From the NCBI GenBank assembly GCA_001949185.1, contig BDGG01000003.1, positions 1,931,298 through 1,995,297 on the forward strand: a stretch of 64,000 nucleotides of DNA, read 5' to 3'. The translations under genes and the position numbers were made by a program. Shown here piece after piece: positions 12,153-23,266 of the stretch (positions within the stretch are counted from its first letter, which is position 1; each line of letters opens with the position of its first letter). The notes beneath the pieces were generated by a model. It was given only the letters and a program-made list of their open reading frames with translations. It had not been told where the DNA came from and searched no databases. This stretch comes from Ramazzottius varieornatus. Its lineage: Eukaryota > Tardigrada > Eutardigrada > Parachela > Ramazzottiidae.

Positions 12153-13405
12153 GACGAAGTCACCGAAGCAGCTCTCAACGACGATCAATACTACGCAGAA
12201 TTTTTAAAAAATTCCCGGCGGATCATCCAGCTAATCCTCATTCCCATTGTGGCGGTTATCGGGATAATTGTTAATTCATTAACTATCCTGGTCTTCTCAC
12301 AGAAGCGTCTGCGCAGTTCCACGAACATGTACCTGAAGGCCCTGGCGGCTTTCGACCTGGTCTACCTGTGCGGCGTCCTGTGTCTGTCCTTCTACCACCG
12401 GAAGTACCACCCATACTACTTGTACTTTCAACCCTACGCTCTCTTCATAACGGACTTTGCCAGTAACGCCAGCGTCTGGTTGACCGCGGGGTTTACGGTG
12501 GAACGGTTCTTAGTCGTCAACAACCCGATGAGATGGGCGACCCACGCCACTGCAAAAACTGCCCAACGCGTTGTTCTCATCATTGCCTTGTTCTGCTTCC
12601 TTTCCACACTCTCAACCGTGTTCGAGTGGAAGATAATACAGGTTCCAAGTAACGAAACAGGAACTGATCAACCAATACTCAAAATGGTTCCTACAGACCT
12701 AGGTAAATTCATCAGTTGGGACGTGGACAAATGCGTTCCTGAGCCAGGTCGTTCCCCCTAACCGGCGCGCATTTCCAATGATTTTGGCTCGAAAAGCGCG
12801 CCACTTGGGAGAACGATCTGGTTCAGTTCATTTGGCCACTTCTCAGTTTCCTGCTGGTGGCACAAAGGTCGCCGCAAGTGTTTCATGCTGATTTTATTTT
12901 GACAGGAAAACACGAAGGCTACCGGAAGTTCATCTACTGGCTAGTCGCTGTCTTGTTCGTTTTCATTCCCTTCCTGACCATCGCGACCCTCAACGTCTTT
13001 CTCCTCCGGTCCCTCCGCGCGGCTCGACACATTCGATCGTCCTTGTCACCGGCCATGCAGGCTTCCGAAGTACGGACCACGCTAATGCTGGTGGTAATCA
13101 TTATCATGTTCTTATTATGTCAAGGCCCGACGGCCACCATCATGATCATCTCCATCTTTGTCAACCTCAACGAAGACTTATTTCGAGGTCTAAATAATAT
13201 CTTTGTTTTGCTGGTGGTTACCAACGCCTGTGCCAACTTTTTCCTTTACGTCGGGCTGTCTCGCAAATTCCGCACTACTTTTGTTGCACTGTTGTTCAGC
13301 CGGTCCAGTTTGAAGTTCATTCCCGGGTCGATACGTCGTTCCCTACGGACAAGCATGCCAGTGGGTCACAACGGACTGTTACGCGTGAACAAGGCATATG
13401 TATGA
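12153..13405 (+). CDS. Rhodopsin-family neuropeptide-type GPCR, 5' exon not found
   Basis: The exons are 12153-12702 and 12906-13405; an upstream exon joined in phase 0 carries the start and was not located. Visible class A features are TM1 with the conserved Asn (IPIVAVIGIIVNS), TM2 (LKALAAFDLVYLC), TM3 ending ERFLVV in place of DRY, TM5 (IYWLVAVLFVFIPFLTIATL), TM6 (LMLVVIIIMFLLCQGP) and TM7 with NACANFFLY in place of NPxxY. This pattern resembles invertebrate FMRFamide-type receptors, so it probably binds a peptide at the cell surface and signals through G proteins. No Cys is seen at the top of TM3. The intron contains a palindromic MITE carrying a second in-frame donor at 12747/12748; using it would add 15 residues with a Cys to extracellular loop 2. 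Receptor class is confident; ligand unknown. Confidence 0.85.
12716..12847. repeat. Palindromic MITE family A, copy 7 (in GPCR intron)
   Basis: The left arm begins TTGGGACGTGGACAAATG, the core arms are ACCGGCGCGC and GCGCGCCACTTGGGAG, and the right arm runs to CATTTGGCCACTTCTCA. The left arm contains CCAGGTCGTT, which reads as a splice donor in the sense orientation of the receptor gene. Confidence 0.85.
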
Positions 13406-16400
13406 CCTCTGCTTACCAATACACTGAAGGAACCAACGTGCTTTCTCTACCTCGACCAGAAAACTGGGAGACCCGAAGCAATTCCTTCGAGCTTTGCAAT
13501 GATTATCCATGCAAACTAAAAATACGTGTGATCTTTACAGCGCCAAAAGAAGCCACATGCCGTTCCCGACTTGACCAGATGTCCCACCGTGAAACTTCTC
13601 CCTGATGGGAATTAGCTCTTGATTAATGTCCCCAAAGGCTGACGGTAGCAACGTGACGTCGTCCTTGCGTAATAATATTGTTTGCATTGCCGAGGCATAT
13701 GATATGGCTCCTTCAGAGAACCCTCACCAAGACTTGATAGAATGATCTCTCTTTCTTGAGCCAGTGCGACTATGTATTTAATCTCAACCTTCGGATGGAG
13801 CATGATCCCTTTCATCGGCATTCGACCAAGAAAGCAACGCCGCGAGCGTATTTGGACGGGGAGACCTTAACTTTGATCAACGCAAACAAATCCGCTTCGA
13901 TTATCCCCAGCGTAAATCGAGCGGACTTCCTTCCATTATGACTTTACAGTCATTTTGTTCTCTGATAGATTTCTTCATTTTGTACTACGTAGACACACTG
14001 CTTAAAATTCTCTATTTCCGGGTCCCGTTTTAAGATCTTTGTACACTTCTCCGTAGATACGCAGACCCTATATTTATCGACGCTTTTTACGAATTTATTA
14101 AACAGATTTGTAATACGAATTACTGAAACGAAGAGTGCTTTCTTGTAGGCTGCTATGAGTTTGTTTACTTGCGTCTCCTGGGTGAAGGAGTAAAAGATGG
14201 TGTCAGGAAGATGTAAACCATCAAAGCAAATTTCAGATTTCGTAAGCTTGGGGAGGGTACTCTTCCAATTTATCAAGATTGATTTCGTCTTCAGGAACTT
14301 TGTTGTCACGGTGTGAAAAGAGAGTCAGCAAGAGACCATTTTTCACATTGGATTGAGTTCTCCCGGTGCGGCGGAAGCCGCTTGAAGACGCTGTCGCAAG
14401 ATAGCGTGCGGAGTGACGCGTAGATCAAAATATTCAAAAGCAAATTCTTACCCCTGAATTTTAGTCAATTAATCAAGAGGGCGGAAGTTCCCTCGTTTGA
14501 ATAATGATGTGCTTTGCCTAATACAGTCTTCTGGTATGTGGAATATAATTCGAAACGACAGCCTGTCGCTGGAGCTAAAATTAGGGCACATGACATTTTT
14601 CTACACGGTCGCGTACCCATGACGCGCGCGGACAACACGAGAAGAATTCCTCCGAGTGAACTTTTCCGTAGGCTACAATCATCTCATTTTACTCGTGATA
14701 AATTAGGGCAAAAGATCCAAAGTGAATGAAGAGACTTGTCGTAGTTCATAAAATTCGAAGCGTGACAAATCTGTCTCGAATATTTCGGGACACAAAACAG
14801 ACGAGTCTTCTCACAAGCTGGCATCAAAGACTTGCAGAAGTCGTTCCAGCAGAGTCTTGGACAATATCAAGTTTTGAACAATACGATCTTTCCGTTCTGT
14901 GCTTGTCCGATATTATGAAGTTAATCACAGCGTAATCTGCTGACGGACTTTCGGGTAAAGGTCGCCAGAGTTATATTAAGCAAAGTGGCTCAGCCTCATT
15001 CATACGGCGCGGATGACGCTAGAAATCTTTACCGGTGAATAATTTTCTTCCTCTTATGGCTCTCGACATAGCTTCTTTGGGAAAGATCCTAGAGTTTTAC
15101 ATGGTATACAGTAATTAATCATCGCACGTGCAAACGCTCGAACGTTTCCGATTGGTTCATAATCTTTATGAGTCCGGAAATGGACGTTTGCCGATATACC
15201 AGATACCGGTAAAGGTTTAGTGTCTGTATTCTACTGCCCAGCCGCGCCACTTATCTCATGGAACGATAAGACCCACAAAGAAAGGAGTGCCCTGTACTGG
15301 GTTCTGGGCGTTTGGTCGTGGAAGCTCGAAAGATGTTCATATGTTTCCACCGTGGTGATACATAGTAGTCACGTTGAAGAGGTCGTAACATGTGGCCCTG
15401 TTTAGAGTTCTGCAAGACAGCAGCAGGCTTTCGTGTATACGCCAAAGATTTCCCGGAGGAAATCTTGCACGCCACAGGCAAACTTTTCACGTCAGTCATA
15501 TGATGCTGCTTCTGATCCAAAGTACATGGGACTTCCGGTGCACAAAGGGGCTTTTTAGCTGAACATAACAACCTGGTGAAGTTAGCTTAATGACACAGCA
15601 CCGGAGCTTGTTTTGCTAATGGGGGACCTCGGTGAAATCCAGGTGCTGATCGGCGTGACGTACAGGAACAAGTGTCGATTGTACCAGTGGTACAGTACCT
15701 ATAGTTTACAATCAGGCGAAATGACTAACATCCTGACGTTCTCTTACACCCAGAAGCTCGGGATCGGAAGACAATTGTGGATGATCACAGAAAAGCAGCG
15801 CAAACATGAATCACGGAAAAATCTTATAAAATAATTGTTGTAATATACATGCGTCACAGAGAGCTCACTTCCGGGCTTGCACAATGCGCACCTGCAGCGT
15901 TCGCGCCGTCAGCACGAGTTCAGTACACGCGCGTACGAGAAGAAAATTGTTCGAAGCTTTTAGGCGAGCTATGGAGGATTCGAGATATTCATATTCCCAC
16001 CAAAGTCTTTCAGTTATCTTTGGGAATGGCGGTTAAACACAAAAGCTGTCCGCCCGCACACAGCACGCTTGCAGCTTGCGAACTCCGTGGATCCATGCGC
16101 ACTCGTCGTCCGCACCACTTCGCGGCTTCCCACTTTCTCGAAAGGCTCATAATTACAGTCTCTATCAGCAAAGTTGATCCCTTTACTTGAAAAGTCATGT
16201 GCTCTCACTAAACGAGAAGTGTACTCATCCCACTTAATTTCATCGGATTCCTCAATCGTTCTTATACGTTATATACGGTGGCTCAACGGAAACCTCAGGC
16301 TCTATGAGTCACAGTCAAAATTAAAATGGACTGGGGTCGACGAAAATCTTACCTTGACCCTGCGCATGCTGCACCACCACACTAGTCGTCGGGAAAACCT

Positions 16401-17380
16401 CAGAGCTCAGTTGCGCGAAACTTTTTGGATGGATGATTTGATATCAATCGAGAGCTGCAGGAATTCTCCATCCAGTGCTGCATAAATTCTGAGTGTTCAC
16501 ACAGTCTTATCGGGATCCCAGTCACTTGAACCGAGGTCGTCCAAAACGTCCCGAAAAAAGTCTTTCAACGAGGTTTCCACAGGCACCGAAACTTTCAGCG
16601 CTGTGTTAAATTTCTATAAAAGAGTAGAACACTTCACCATCGATATTTGGAAGACATATTTCAAAAGCCTTTGTATTGAGAAAAACAGTGGGTATTTCTC
16701 CTTCTCTGGGTTACACTTCGTGGCCCGTGTAGCCTGCTCCTTAACATTTTCCCATGTCTACGAGAAAACTTGTAGAGAAATGGAAACAAATCTGAACACC
16801 GTCCAGAGTTGAAATCTTTCAAAACGGGCAATTATCTACCTTCGAGAAAAATGACACTGAGTTTCATGGAGCCCGAAAGCAGATTTCGGATTTTCTGAAC
16901 TCGGTCAAATACAATGGAAAACACGGTTGAGAGACAGAGACCTGGAAGTGCGTGCCGAAAGTTTGGGGTTTCTTGAATTGCTATGTTAAACCAAAATGTA
17001 CGTCACACAGTTAAGCAAATGTCGATCGGAGATCCCAAGTTTTGCATTTACTAGAGTGCTTTTCATAACGTGCACTTCTCGCTCCGTTGTCCGTTTCCTT
17101 TGTGTCGAAATCACAAGTTCGTATTCTAGCTAAATCAGCCACAACGTACTTTACAACACGACGAACAGTCTACAGTACAAGCACAAAGAAGCTTGGAATT
17201 AATTGCGCAAAACTTGAATTTTGATTGGAACTCTTAGTGGAAGGGATCAGCTCTCTGCTGATACAGACTGTATCACGAACGATAAATATATCTACTCGTA
17301 TTTTATCCTGTACAAATCCTAGCTTTTCCAAGAGGGACCCGGAACGGGAAAACAAACAGGTCTGTGACTCTGTGCAAAGC
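13406..17380. other. Gene-poor stretch
   Basis: No gene can be supported over about 4 kb. A minus-strand open frame at 13950-14309 includes ICFDGLHLPDTIF, faintly like the D-x-x-H block of SGNH esterases, but nothing around it supports that fold. Confidence 0.35.
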
Positions 17381-17450
17381 GAAACGATAATTACCTCTAG
17401 TGTATTCACTGCAGTGCGCTGCAGGCCTCTGTAGAGGTAATTATCGTTTC
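17381..17450. repeat. Perfect 19 bp inverted repeat (hairpin)
   Basis: GAAACGATAATTACCTCTA at 17381-17399 is exactly reverse-complemented at 17432-17450 across a 32 base loop containing CACTGCAGTG. No other copy was noticed in the window. Confidence 0.85.
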
Positions 17451-17697
17451 ACTCTGCTCCGAGTCTGTGGTATGTACTACCTGCACATCCCTGACATACA
17501 GTATGCCATGTTAGTAAGGTGATGTCATGAATTTACCCATAATAACACGGACATGGGTCAGACTTCATTTTGCAGCTGCGCTTCTTCACTTCTTCACCAA
17601 ACAGTATCCGCGTAGTCCTCCATCTTGTCCCCGCTTCAGGTCTTGAGCTGTGGTCATCGCCAGGTGACTCGATTAGAACAGGAGCAACGCTAAGGCC

Positions 17698-18387
17698 ATG
17701 CATCTTCATCCCCGTTCCAAGACGGTCCTCGTGGTCAGCTGCTGCATTCTGTTGACCGTCAGCCTGGAGTTAACAGCAGCTTACCCAGCCCGTTCCTTCC
17801 AGATGCCGTCGCAACTTTACGATATTCAAAACTTCCAGCTCCCCGAATCTGTCCGAAATCCAAACATCGGCGTGACCATCGACGACAGCGTCAGCCTCTC
17901 CGTCGATCCAAGGACTGGCGAAGTCAACCTGGCTGGAGGTAATGCCACAAATATGCCACGGCAATTCATCTTCCGCCTACTGTAATATACTGCAATATGA
18001 CAAATGGCTACGCGGACTCTCATATTGTAGGACCAGCGAATCGAAATAATTTGAATATTCGATTTCGATCTAGGCTCATGCATATGGTACTGTAGGTAGG
18101 CTTTTTATCTGGTAGGTGTAAGTCACGGATTCGGAGTGGACGCGGGAATTCTAACCAAGACCGCAGGGAACACCGTTAGTTTCACCAGTGGGAAGGGACG
18201 AGCTAGCGGGAATGTGGCCACTAGGGCGTTTGGGAACGGCGGAGCCTACGCTTCCGGTTCCGTCATGGCGATTGTGCCTAGCGTCCTCAACGGTCTCTCC
18301 TTCAACACTGCAAACGCTCTGACCAACGCCATAGGAAAACGCGGATCGGCCAGAGGTACTGCGATCGGTCACGTTGGAAAACGCTAA
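17698..18387 (+). CDS. Small secreted Gly/Ser/Asn-rich repeat-type protein
   Basis: Exons are 17698-17938 and 18116-18387 (phase 1 intron), giving 170 residues. The first 28 or so residues form a signal peptide with hydrophobic core (VLVVSCCILLTVSLELTAA). The mature part holds acidic and hydrophobic spacers, then a Gly/Ser/Thr/Ala-rich stretch: TAGNTVSFTSGKGRASGNV, AFGNGGAYASG. That stretch resembles the repeat unit of the larger secreted protein at 45823-47196 (compare NAAGTIVRSSSVGRASGN). There are no Cys residues in the mature chain. It is probably an extracellular matrix, cuticle or egg-covering component, but that is inference. No named family is recognised. Confidence 0.65.
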
Positions 18388-18742
18388 AGCATCAGCAAAA
18401 ACAAAGAAATCTGCCGGGACCACTTGACTAACTGACGCACCCTTGTGCCCACTTGTAATACTTTCCGTACTTCCAAACAGTCTTTCCATTTTAACACATC
18501 CGTGTTTTTTGGTCTTTCGAAGGTTCTTGAGTTTCGTCCAACCACTTTTCTGTCCACTCAAAGTGTTAGACTTCAGCAGTTTTTCTGACATTTCCGCATA
18601 TTTTTTCCACCAAGACGCCGTTGTCAGTTCGCTTCCTGATCATGAAGCCATAAAAGTGTGAAATGTAGACCTTATGTCCGACCTTCAGTCGTACATTCGA
18701 CGATTGAATTTGCTGTAGTCTGGGAGGATATTTAAGCCCAAC

Positions 18743-19244
18743 ATGTGTTCATCTGGATCTCTACTAGTTTGTCTGGTCGGGATTTCCGCTTTGTACTTTT
18801 CTGTGGCTTCGGCCCACAAAATAATTCCCGATCGTAAGTACCAATGCAGCTGTCACCACAGGTTCTCCGCTGCACATTTGACTTGGGAGCCTTCCACATG
18901 CTACGCACGAACTGCTTGTTACAAGTAGAAAGCTGTTTTCTGGTTTCGAAGCTCAAAAATCTTCATTATTCACGAATAAGCTAACTTTCGGGTTGAATTC
19001 AGTTGTAGTAGGAAATTATCGTCCGCAAGTGGACAGTAATGGAAATCTCAACCCAGCCCAATGTCACGCAGGAACCGGTTACTGCTGGTGTGTAGACTGG
19101 GACGGAACCATACTGGGAGAAAACGTACGAGGCGAGGACCCAAGCTCGCTGAACTGCGAGCAGAAACGACAGGAAAGGATGCAGCCACCCACCATCGCCG
19201 ACCGACCGCCACCACAACACTCCAACGGAGACAGCACTTTCTAA
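18743..19244 (+). CDS. Short secreted thyroglobulin type-1 domain protein
   Basis: Exons are 18743-18833 and 19003-19244 (donor GTAAGT, phase 1), giving 110 residues. Residues 1-24 are a signal peptide (LLVCLVGISALYFSVASA). Residues about 34-81 match a thyroglobulin type-1 repeat: YRPQVDSNGNLNPAQCHAG, then the hallmark GYCWCVDWDGTILGENVRG and a closing C. The Cys expected after YxPQ is Val here, so one of the usual disulfides is lost. The C-terminal tail is Pro/Gln-rich. Type-1 repeats often inhibit cysteine proteases or occur in matrix proteins; which applies here is unknown. A one-domain secreted form is unusually short. Confidence 0.75.
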
Positions 19245-19339
19245 GTAGTGGTCCCACGGTTTGGTTTCCACCTTACCTCCTTTCATTCATAGCCTCCACG
19301 GGCTTCTTCCTATGCTTCATAATGTCTTCGCTCTTCGAC

Positions 19340-19440
19340 TGAAACGCAACGATGACCGGCGCACAGTCCCAGTTAGTAACAATGCGAACGTCCACGACCT
19401 GAAAAACGATCTGGTGTACTTCATTTGTCCACTTCTCACA
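19340..19440. repeat. Palindromic MITE family A, copy 8 (diverged)
   Basis: ACCGGCGCACAG, a spacer with AGTTAGTAACAATG, then AAACGATCTGGTGTACTTC and CATTTGTCCACTTCTCA, which matches the right end of the copy at 12716-12847. The right inner arm is eroded. Confidence 0.6.
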
Positions 19441-19500
19441 TATTTTCTGAAAGTTTCGAGTATTAGCAGTAAGAAGTGCTAGCAGTACCGCTAATCTGTG

Positions 19501-20378
19501 TCAACACAGCAGTACTGGTCTCTGGTCCTGTGGATTTAGCTTGATCTCCACCGGGTAACAGTATGTCTTCAGAAAGCTTACATGGTTAAAATGCCCAAAC
19601 AATAGTGTAACAATGAAAGAGCCATGGATCATACTAAACAAGGAAACAATAGCGCATGTCACAACTAGCGCAAACAATGCCAACAACATCTCGTCGGTTT
19701 CAAAATGTCCTTCCTCCTGTTCTTCGTTGAAGAGCTTGTTAGCTCTGGATAGATTGATAGATTGAAATACGATAAAAGCAATATTCGCGCCTACGTCGAT
19801 CCAGCTGGTAATAATGAAGATATGCACGCGCCACTTGATCCAAAGTATGCCGGCGAACTGTGTATCCCGGAAGTTCGCTGCTTGGACGTGGTGGTCCGCG
19901 ATGGCTGCTATCATCAGCTGGATAAGCTTGCGAATTTTATACCAGAAAGCGACAAGGCCGAGAGATGCTACGGGAATGTTCGCACAGTGGAAAGACCCCA
20001 AGTACGCGGGGAGGGTGGAACCGGGATGGAATACTGTCGCGATCACTGTTTAGAAATTAATATTCATGAGAGTCATGTGACTTCGGTGTGAATAAAAATC
20101 TGGCGTGTGTATTTTGTCGTGTGACAAATCTTACCTAAAAATCCTAATATAACGATGCATCCTGCAAGAACCAGACGGTGAGTATTCCACGCTGCCATTG
20201 AGCTGAGACAAACGCGGACCTTTGGACGGTTGGACAGAGGAAAATCACTTCCTGACTTGGAGCCTTCCATTATGACAAGGTTGGTCGTACTACTCGATGC
20301 CATCGATGGACTACCCGAGTTCAGACCCTTAAAATTGATCGCACCGGATGATCTACGTCTAAACTCCATAATGGTCAC
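19501..20378 (-). CDS. Unknown multi-pass membrane protein
   Basis: Minus-strand exons are 20378-20135 and 20045-19501 (donor GTAAGA, phase 1), giving 262 residues. An N-terminal cytosolic-looking Ser-rich segment of about 65 residues comes first, with a possible alternative start at the fourth codon. About four hydrophobic segments follow: LVLAGCIVILGFLVIATVF, the region around LGLVAFWYKIRKLIQLMIAA, VHIFIITSWIDVGANIAFIVF, and LLALFALVVTCAIVSLFSM continuing into FIVTLLFG. An acidic loop (NEEQEEGHFETDE) precedes the last segments. The four-segment layout is MARVEL- or tetraspanin-like in outline, but there are no diagnostic motifs, so no family is claimed. Confidence 0.6.
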
Positions 20379-21438
20379 TCCAATTGATCAAAAACTCCTA
20401 GAAACACGCTCTCGGATACTACTGTAAACTGCACATCTCACGTTTCCACAAGGGTAATACTGCGCAGTGCGCATAGAAGTTTATTCATTACAGAATATTC
20501 GAGGAGATACAGAGCCTGGACTGCTGAGTGTACATTTGTTCGCCTATCTTGACACCGATGAAAAGAGAAAAAGACGAACCGGTATGACAATCATCATGAA
20601 GGTGACTACATGAAGTTCTTTCTGTGAAACAAGCTTCGCAAGCTGTTTAGAGTCGCCTTCGTTGGCAAAGATGCAACCAGGCAGGGTACTTCTTTACTCA
20701 GTTGTGGAATAAGACAACATTTCTAGAACGTCTGACTCAGTGGGTATGGTTGCCATCTTCCGTCCACGGATAATTCGGCGCATCTCTCCAGCTGGAAGAG
20801 AAATACAAATAAAGGATCAAAACCTGTCCGTGTACCGAATCGCAGTCCATTAACACCTTGAGCACGGGGCGGGAAACTCACTTTGCCGGCGCACACTCAT
20901 TTGTGCGTAGCGAGTTTCTACTCTACCTTTTGCTCCCCGTTTTCTTCCGTTTGCCCGGAAAATTAACCCTTCTTGAAACTAAAACTAGCGGCTACTGGAC
21001 ACTGGCTCTGCAAACCTGTGTGGAATTTTTTCCTTTCTTAACGGGATTTCGGCGTAGCCAGCAAATTACTTTCCAGCCAGGCTCTCAGTTAGTCCAGAGT
21101 CACCAAAATAGTTGTTGCGCGAGCCCAAACATTTTAGTATCTTGCGGCAGTTTCAGATTCGTGGAAAGATCTGCCCTATGGTCATTAAAAAAACCTTGAA
21201 GCCTGGCCGTTTTGAGTTGGCAGGTGGCGCACTCTACATCATATTCCAAAATTTTGGCCAATCGATGAGGTGGTGATGGGTTTGATTTGGCACCGTCCCC
21301 AAGTTTTAACCAGTTAAGACAAGGCGAAAGTAACTTTCCCGCATCGTATTCTGCAAGCACGAAACCGCGCAGTGCTCAAGGTGTTAAGCCCCGATTCATA
21401 TTGAACTGTGGCCGAACTATAGCAGACATTTCATCTTA
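20379..21438. other. Intergenic, no gene seen
   Basis: Lies between the starts and ends of two minus-strand genes. No coding or RNA feature is supported. Confidence 0.4.
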
Positions 21439-22861
21439 CTAGTCGAGACTATGGTATCGGACATTCTTCATTCCCAGTTGGGCAATGTCCAGCAGGTCGC
21501 CGTCATCCAGGTTGAAATCGAAGATCTCGAAGTCCTCACGGAGGTCAGATAGCTTTTCGGCCCGCGGTAAGACACTAATGTTTTGCTGGACCAACCAGTG
21601 GAGAACCACCTGAGCCGGTGACTTTCCATACTTGTCACCAATTCTCTTCAAGATGGGTTCTTCCAGCAACAGCGGAACAGCCGCGTCCTCACCTGAATGG
21701 TTCGAAGAACCAAACGGTGCAAAGGCAGTCACCGCGACGTCGTGTTCGAGACAGAAGGACACCAAATCGCTCTGCGGTAAATACGGGTGTATCTCAATCT
21801 GTGTATACGGAAAACCATGTTTCACATTTTGCTAACGGTGTCATGTAGAAGGCTGAAGTTGAGAACGAAATAGAATACCTCTAAATTAGCCGGCTTGATT
21901 CGAGAGTTGTCCAGAATATGTTGAACCTGCTCCCGATTGAAATTGCACAAGCCAATACTTTTGGCCAGTCCAGCATCAACCAGCAGTTCGAGCTCCTAAA
22001 ACAGACACGATGCTGACTGTTAATTTCATTGATGGTGTACTCACTGCAATGAACGTAGAATTTTGTTCGAAACTATATCCAGTCAGGATAATAGGTTGAT
22101 CCGTCTTACGTTCCATACGAGTAGGGGATCGATATCGCGGAAAAAGGTATGTGGATGCTTGGGATGTTTGAATTTCTTGTCGGCATCTGTAAGTATGCAC
22201 AAGCCGTGTAGGCGCATAAGTTGCACGCTTTTACATGTTTGGGATGTCAGCCAGGCACGGAGCATGCTAATGTACTTCCGGTTACCGATCTTAAGGCTAC
22301 AATGTAGTCCTCTGAATAAGATCATTGATACCAACCCAGAGCTCTAAAGTGTTCCCGATCGACGGAGATTGGCAACTCCATTGAGTACATATCAAGGTAG
22401 CCGAGCTGCAATCGTTCTAACGTGGTTTCGCAAGCGAGACGCACCACAGCTGGTTCGTTCCAAGTGCAGGGCAACTAGGAAAAAATCGGAAAAAACTTGG
22501 ATGCTAACGGTACCATCGAGATGAATCCGACCAGCAATTGGCATATATTAACATGTACCTTCGCGGAAATGAAGAGGTCTTCGCGACTGACGTCGCCACC
22601 TTCGATGGCTTCCCTCAGTTTTCCGCCCAGTTCTGCTTCGGTCTCCAGCTCGTTGAGCCCGGAACAATCGAAATGGCGGTAACCGATCTTGATGGCTTCT
22701 TCCACAGTCCGAGCGGCTTCTCCTGGTGTCGTCTGAAAACAGAGACGGAAAATTCGGTGTCAGATATCACTGAGAGAATTTTTCGATACCTGCCAGGTCC
22801 TGAGCCCGAGAACTGGCATGGTCAGTCCATTGTTTAAAAGTACCGTGGGTGGGAAACTCAT
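21439..22861 (-). CDS. Aldo-keto reductase family protein with altered catalytic residues
   Basis: Six minus-strand exons: 22861-22790, 22732-22559, 22474-22336, 22186-22110, 21995-21879 and 21798-21439. All phases close, giving 312 residues, the usual size of the family. Landmarks are NNGLTMPVLGLRTWQ at the N-terminus, IKIGYRHFDCSG, REDLFISAK, LQLGYLDMYSMELPIS, VDAGLAKSIGLCNFN, IEIHPYLPQ and the NADPH-contacting region ending VLPRAEKLSDLREDFEIFDF. Of the catalytic tetrad, Asp (FDC) and Lys (ISAK) are kept. The Tyr normally five residues after the Asp is absent, because the loop is shortened to CSGLNE. The His of LIHWP is Glu in MELP. Normal NADPH-dependent carbonyl reduction is therefore doubtful. 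A Glu at that position is known in steroid 5-beta-reductases (AKR1D), but those keep the Tyr. Confidence 0.9.
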
Positions 22862-23266
22862 CTTGCGCACTGGCGTAGGATATTGCGCTAACTTAAGAAG
22901 TGATCGACGGACTACGAAGGCTTGCGGGAGCAATGTACAAGACCAAAAGCCGAACGTCTCAACGCATACTGTGCCGTCTGCACCGGCCTCCCTAAAAGCT
23001 ACGGTACTCGCAGTCTCGATACTGCAAAGCCACTCCAGAAAGCGAGCCCTCCCCAAAGTCTCCAGCTCGACTCTCATAAGTAAACAGAAAGGTGCGACGG
23101 ATCTCAATACGCTACCGCAAATGTTGTAGTACTGTGATCAACACTTTACGCACGAAAAGGCTTTTGCACGGCAGTGAAATACAACGTTTCCCGCGCGCAT
23201 GGTCACCGGGTACGTAAGACTATCGTCGGGAATGCTCCATTGAAAAACCACAGAGCTTAGGAAAAG

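Noticed and set aside
12857-12905. Extending the second GPCR exon upstream to an in-frame Met
   Set aside because: This stretch lies partly in the MITE and before a clear TTGACAG acceptor; the receptor reads properly only with the intron removed.
13950-14309. Minus-strand 119-codon frame with DGLHLP
   Set aside because: One short motif resembling an SGNH block is not enough; no GDS block or membrane segments were found upstream.
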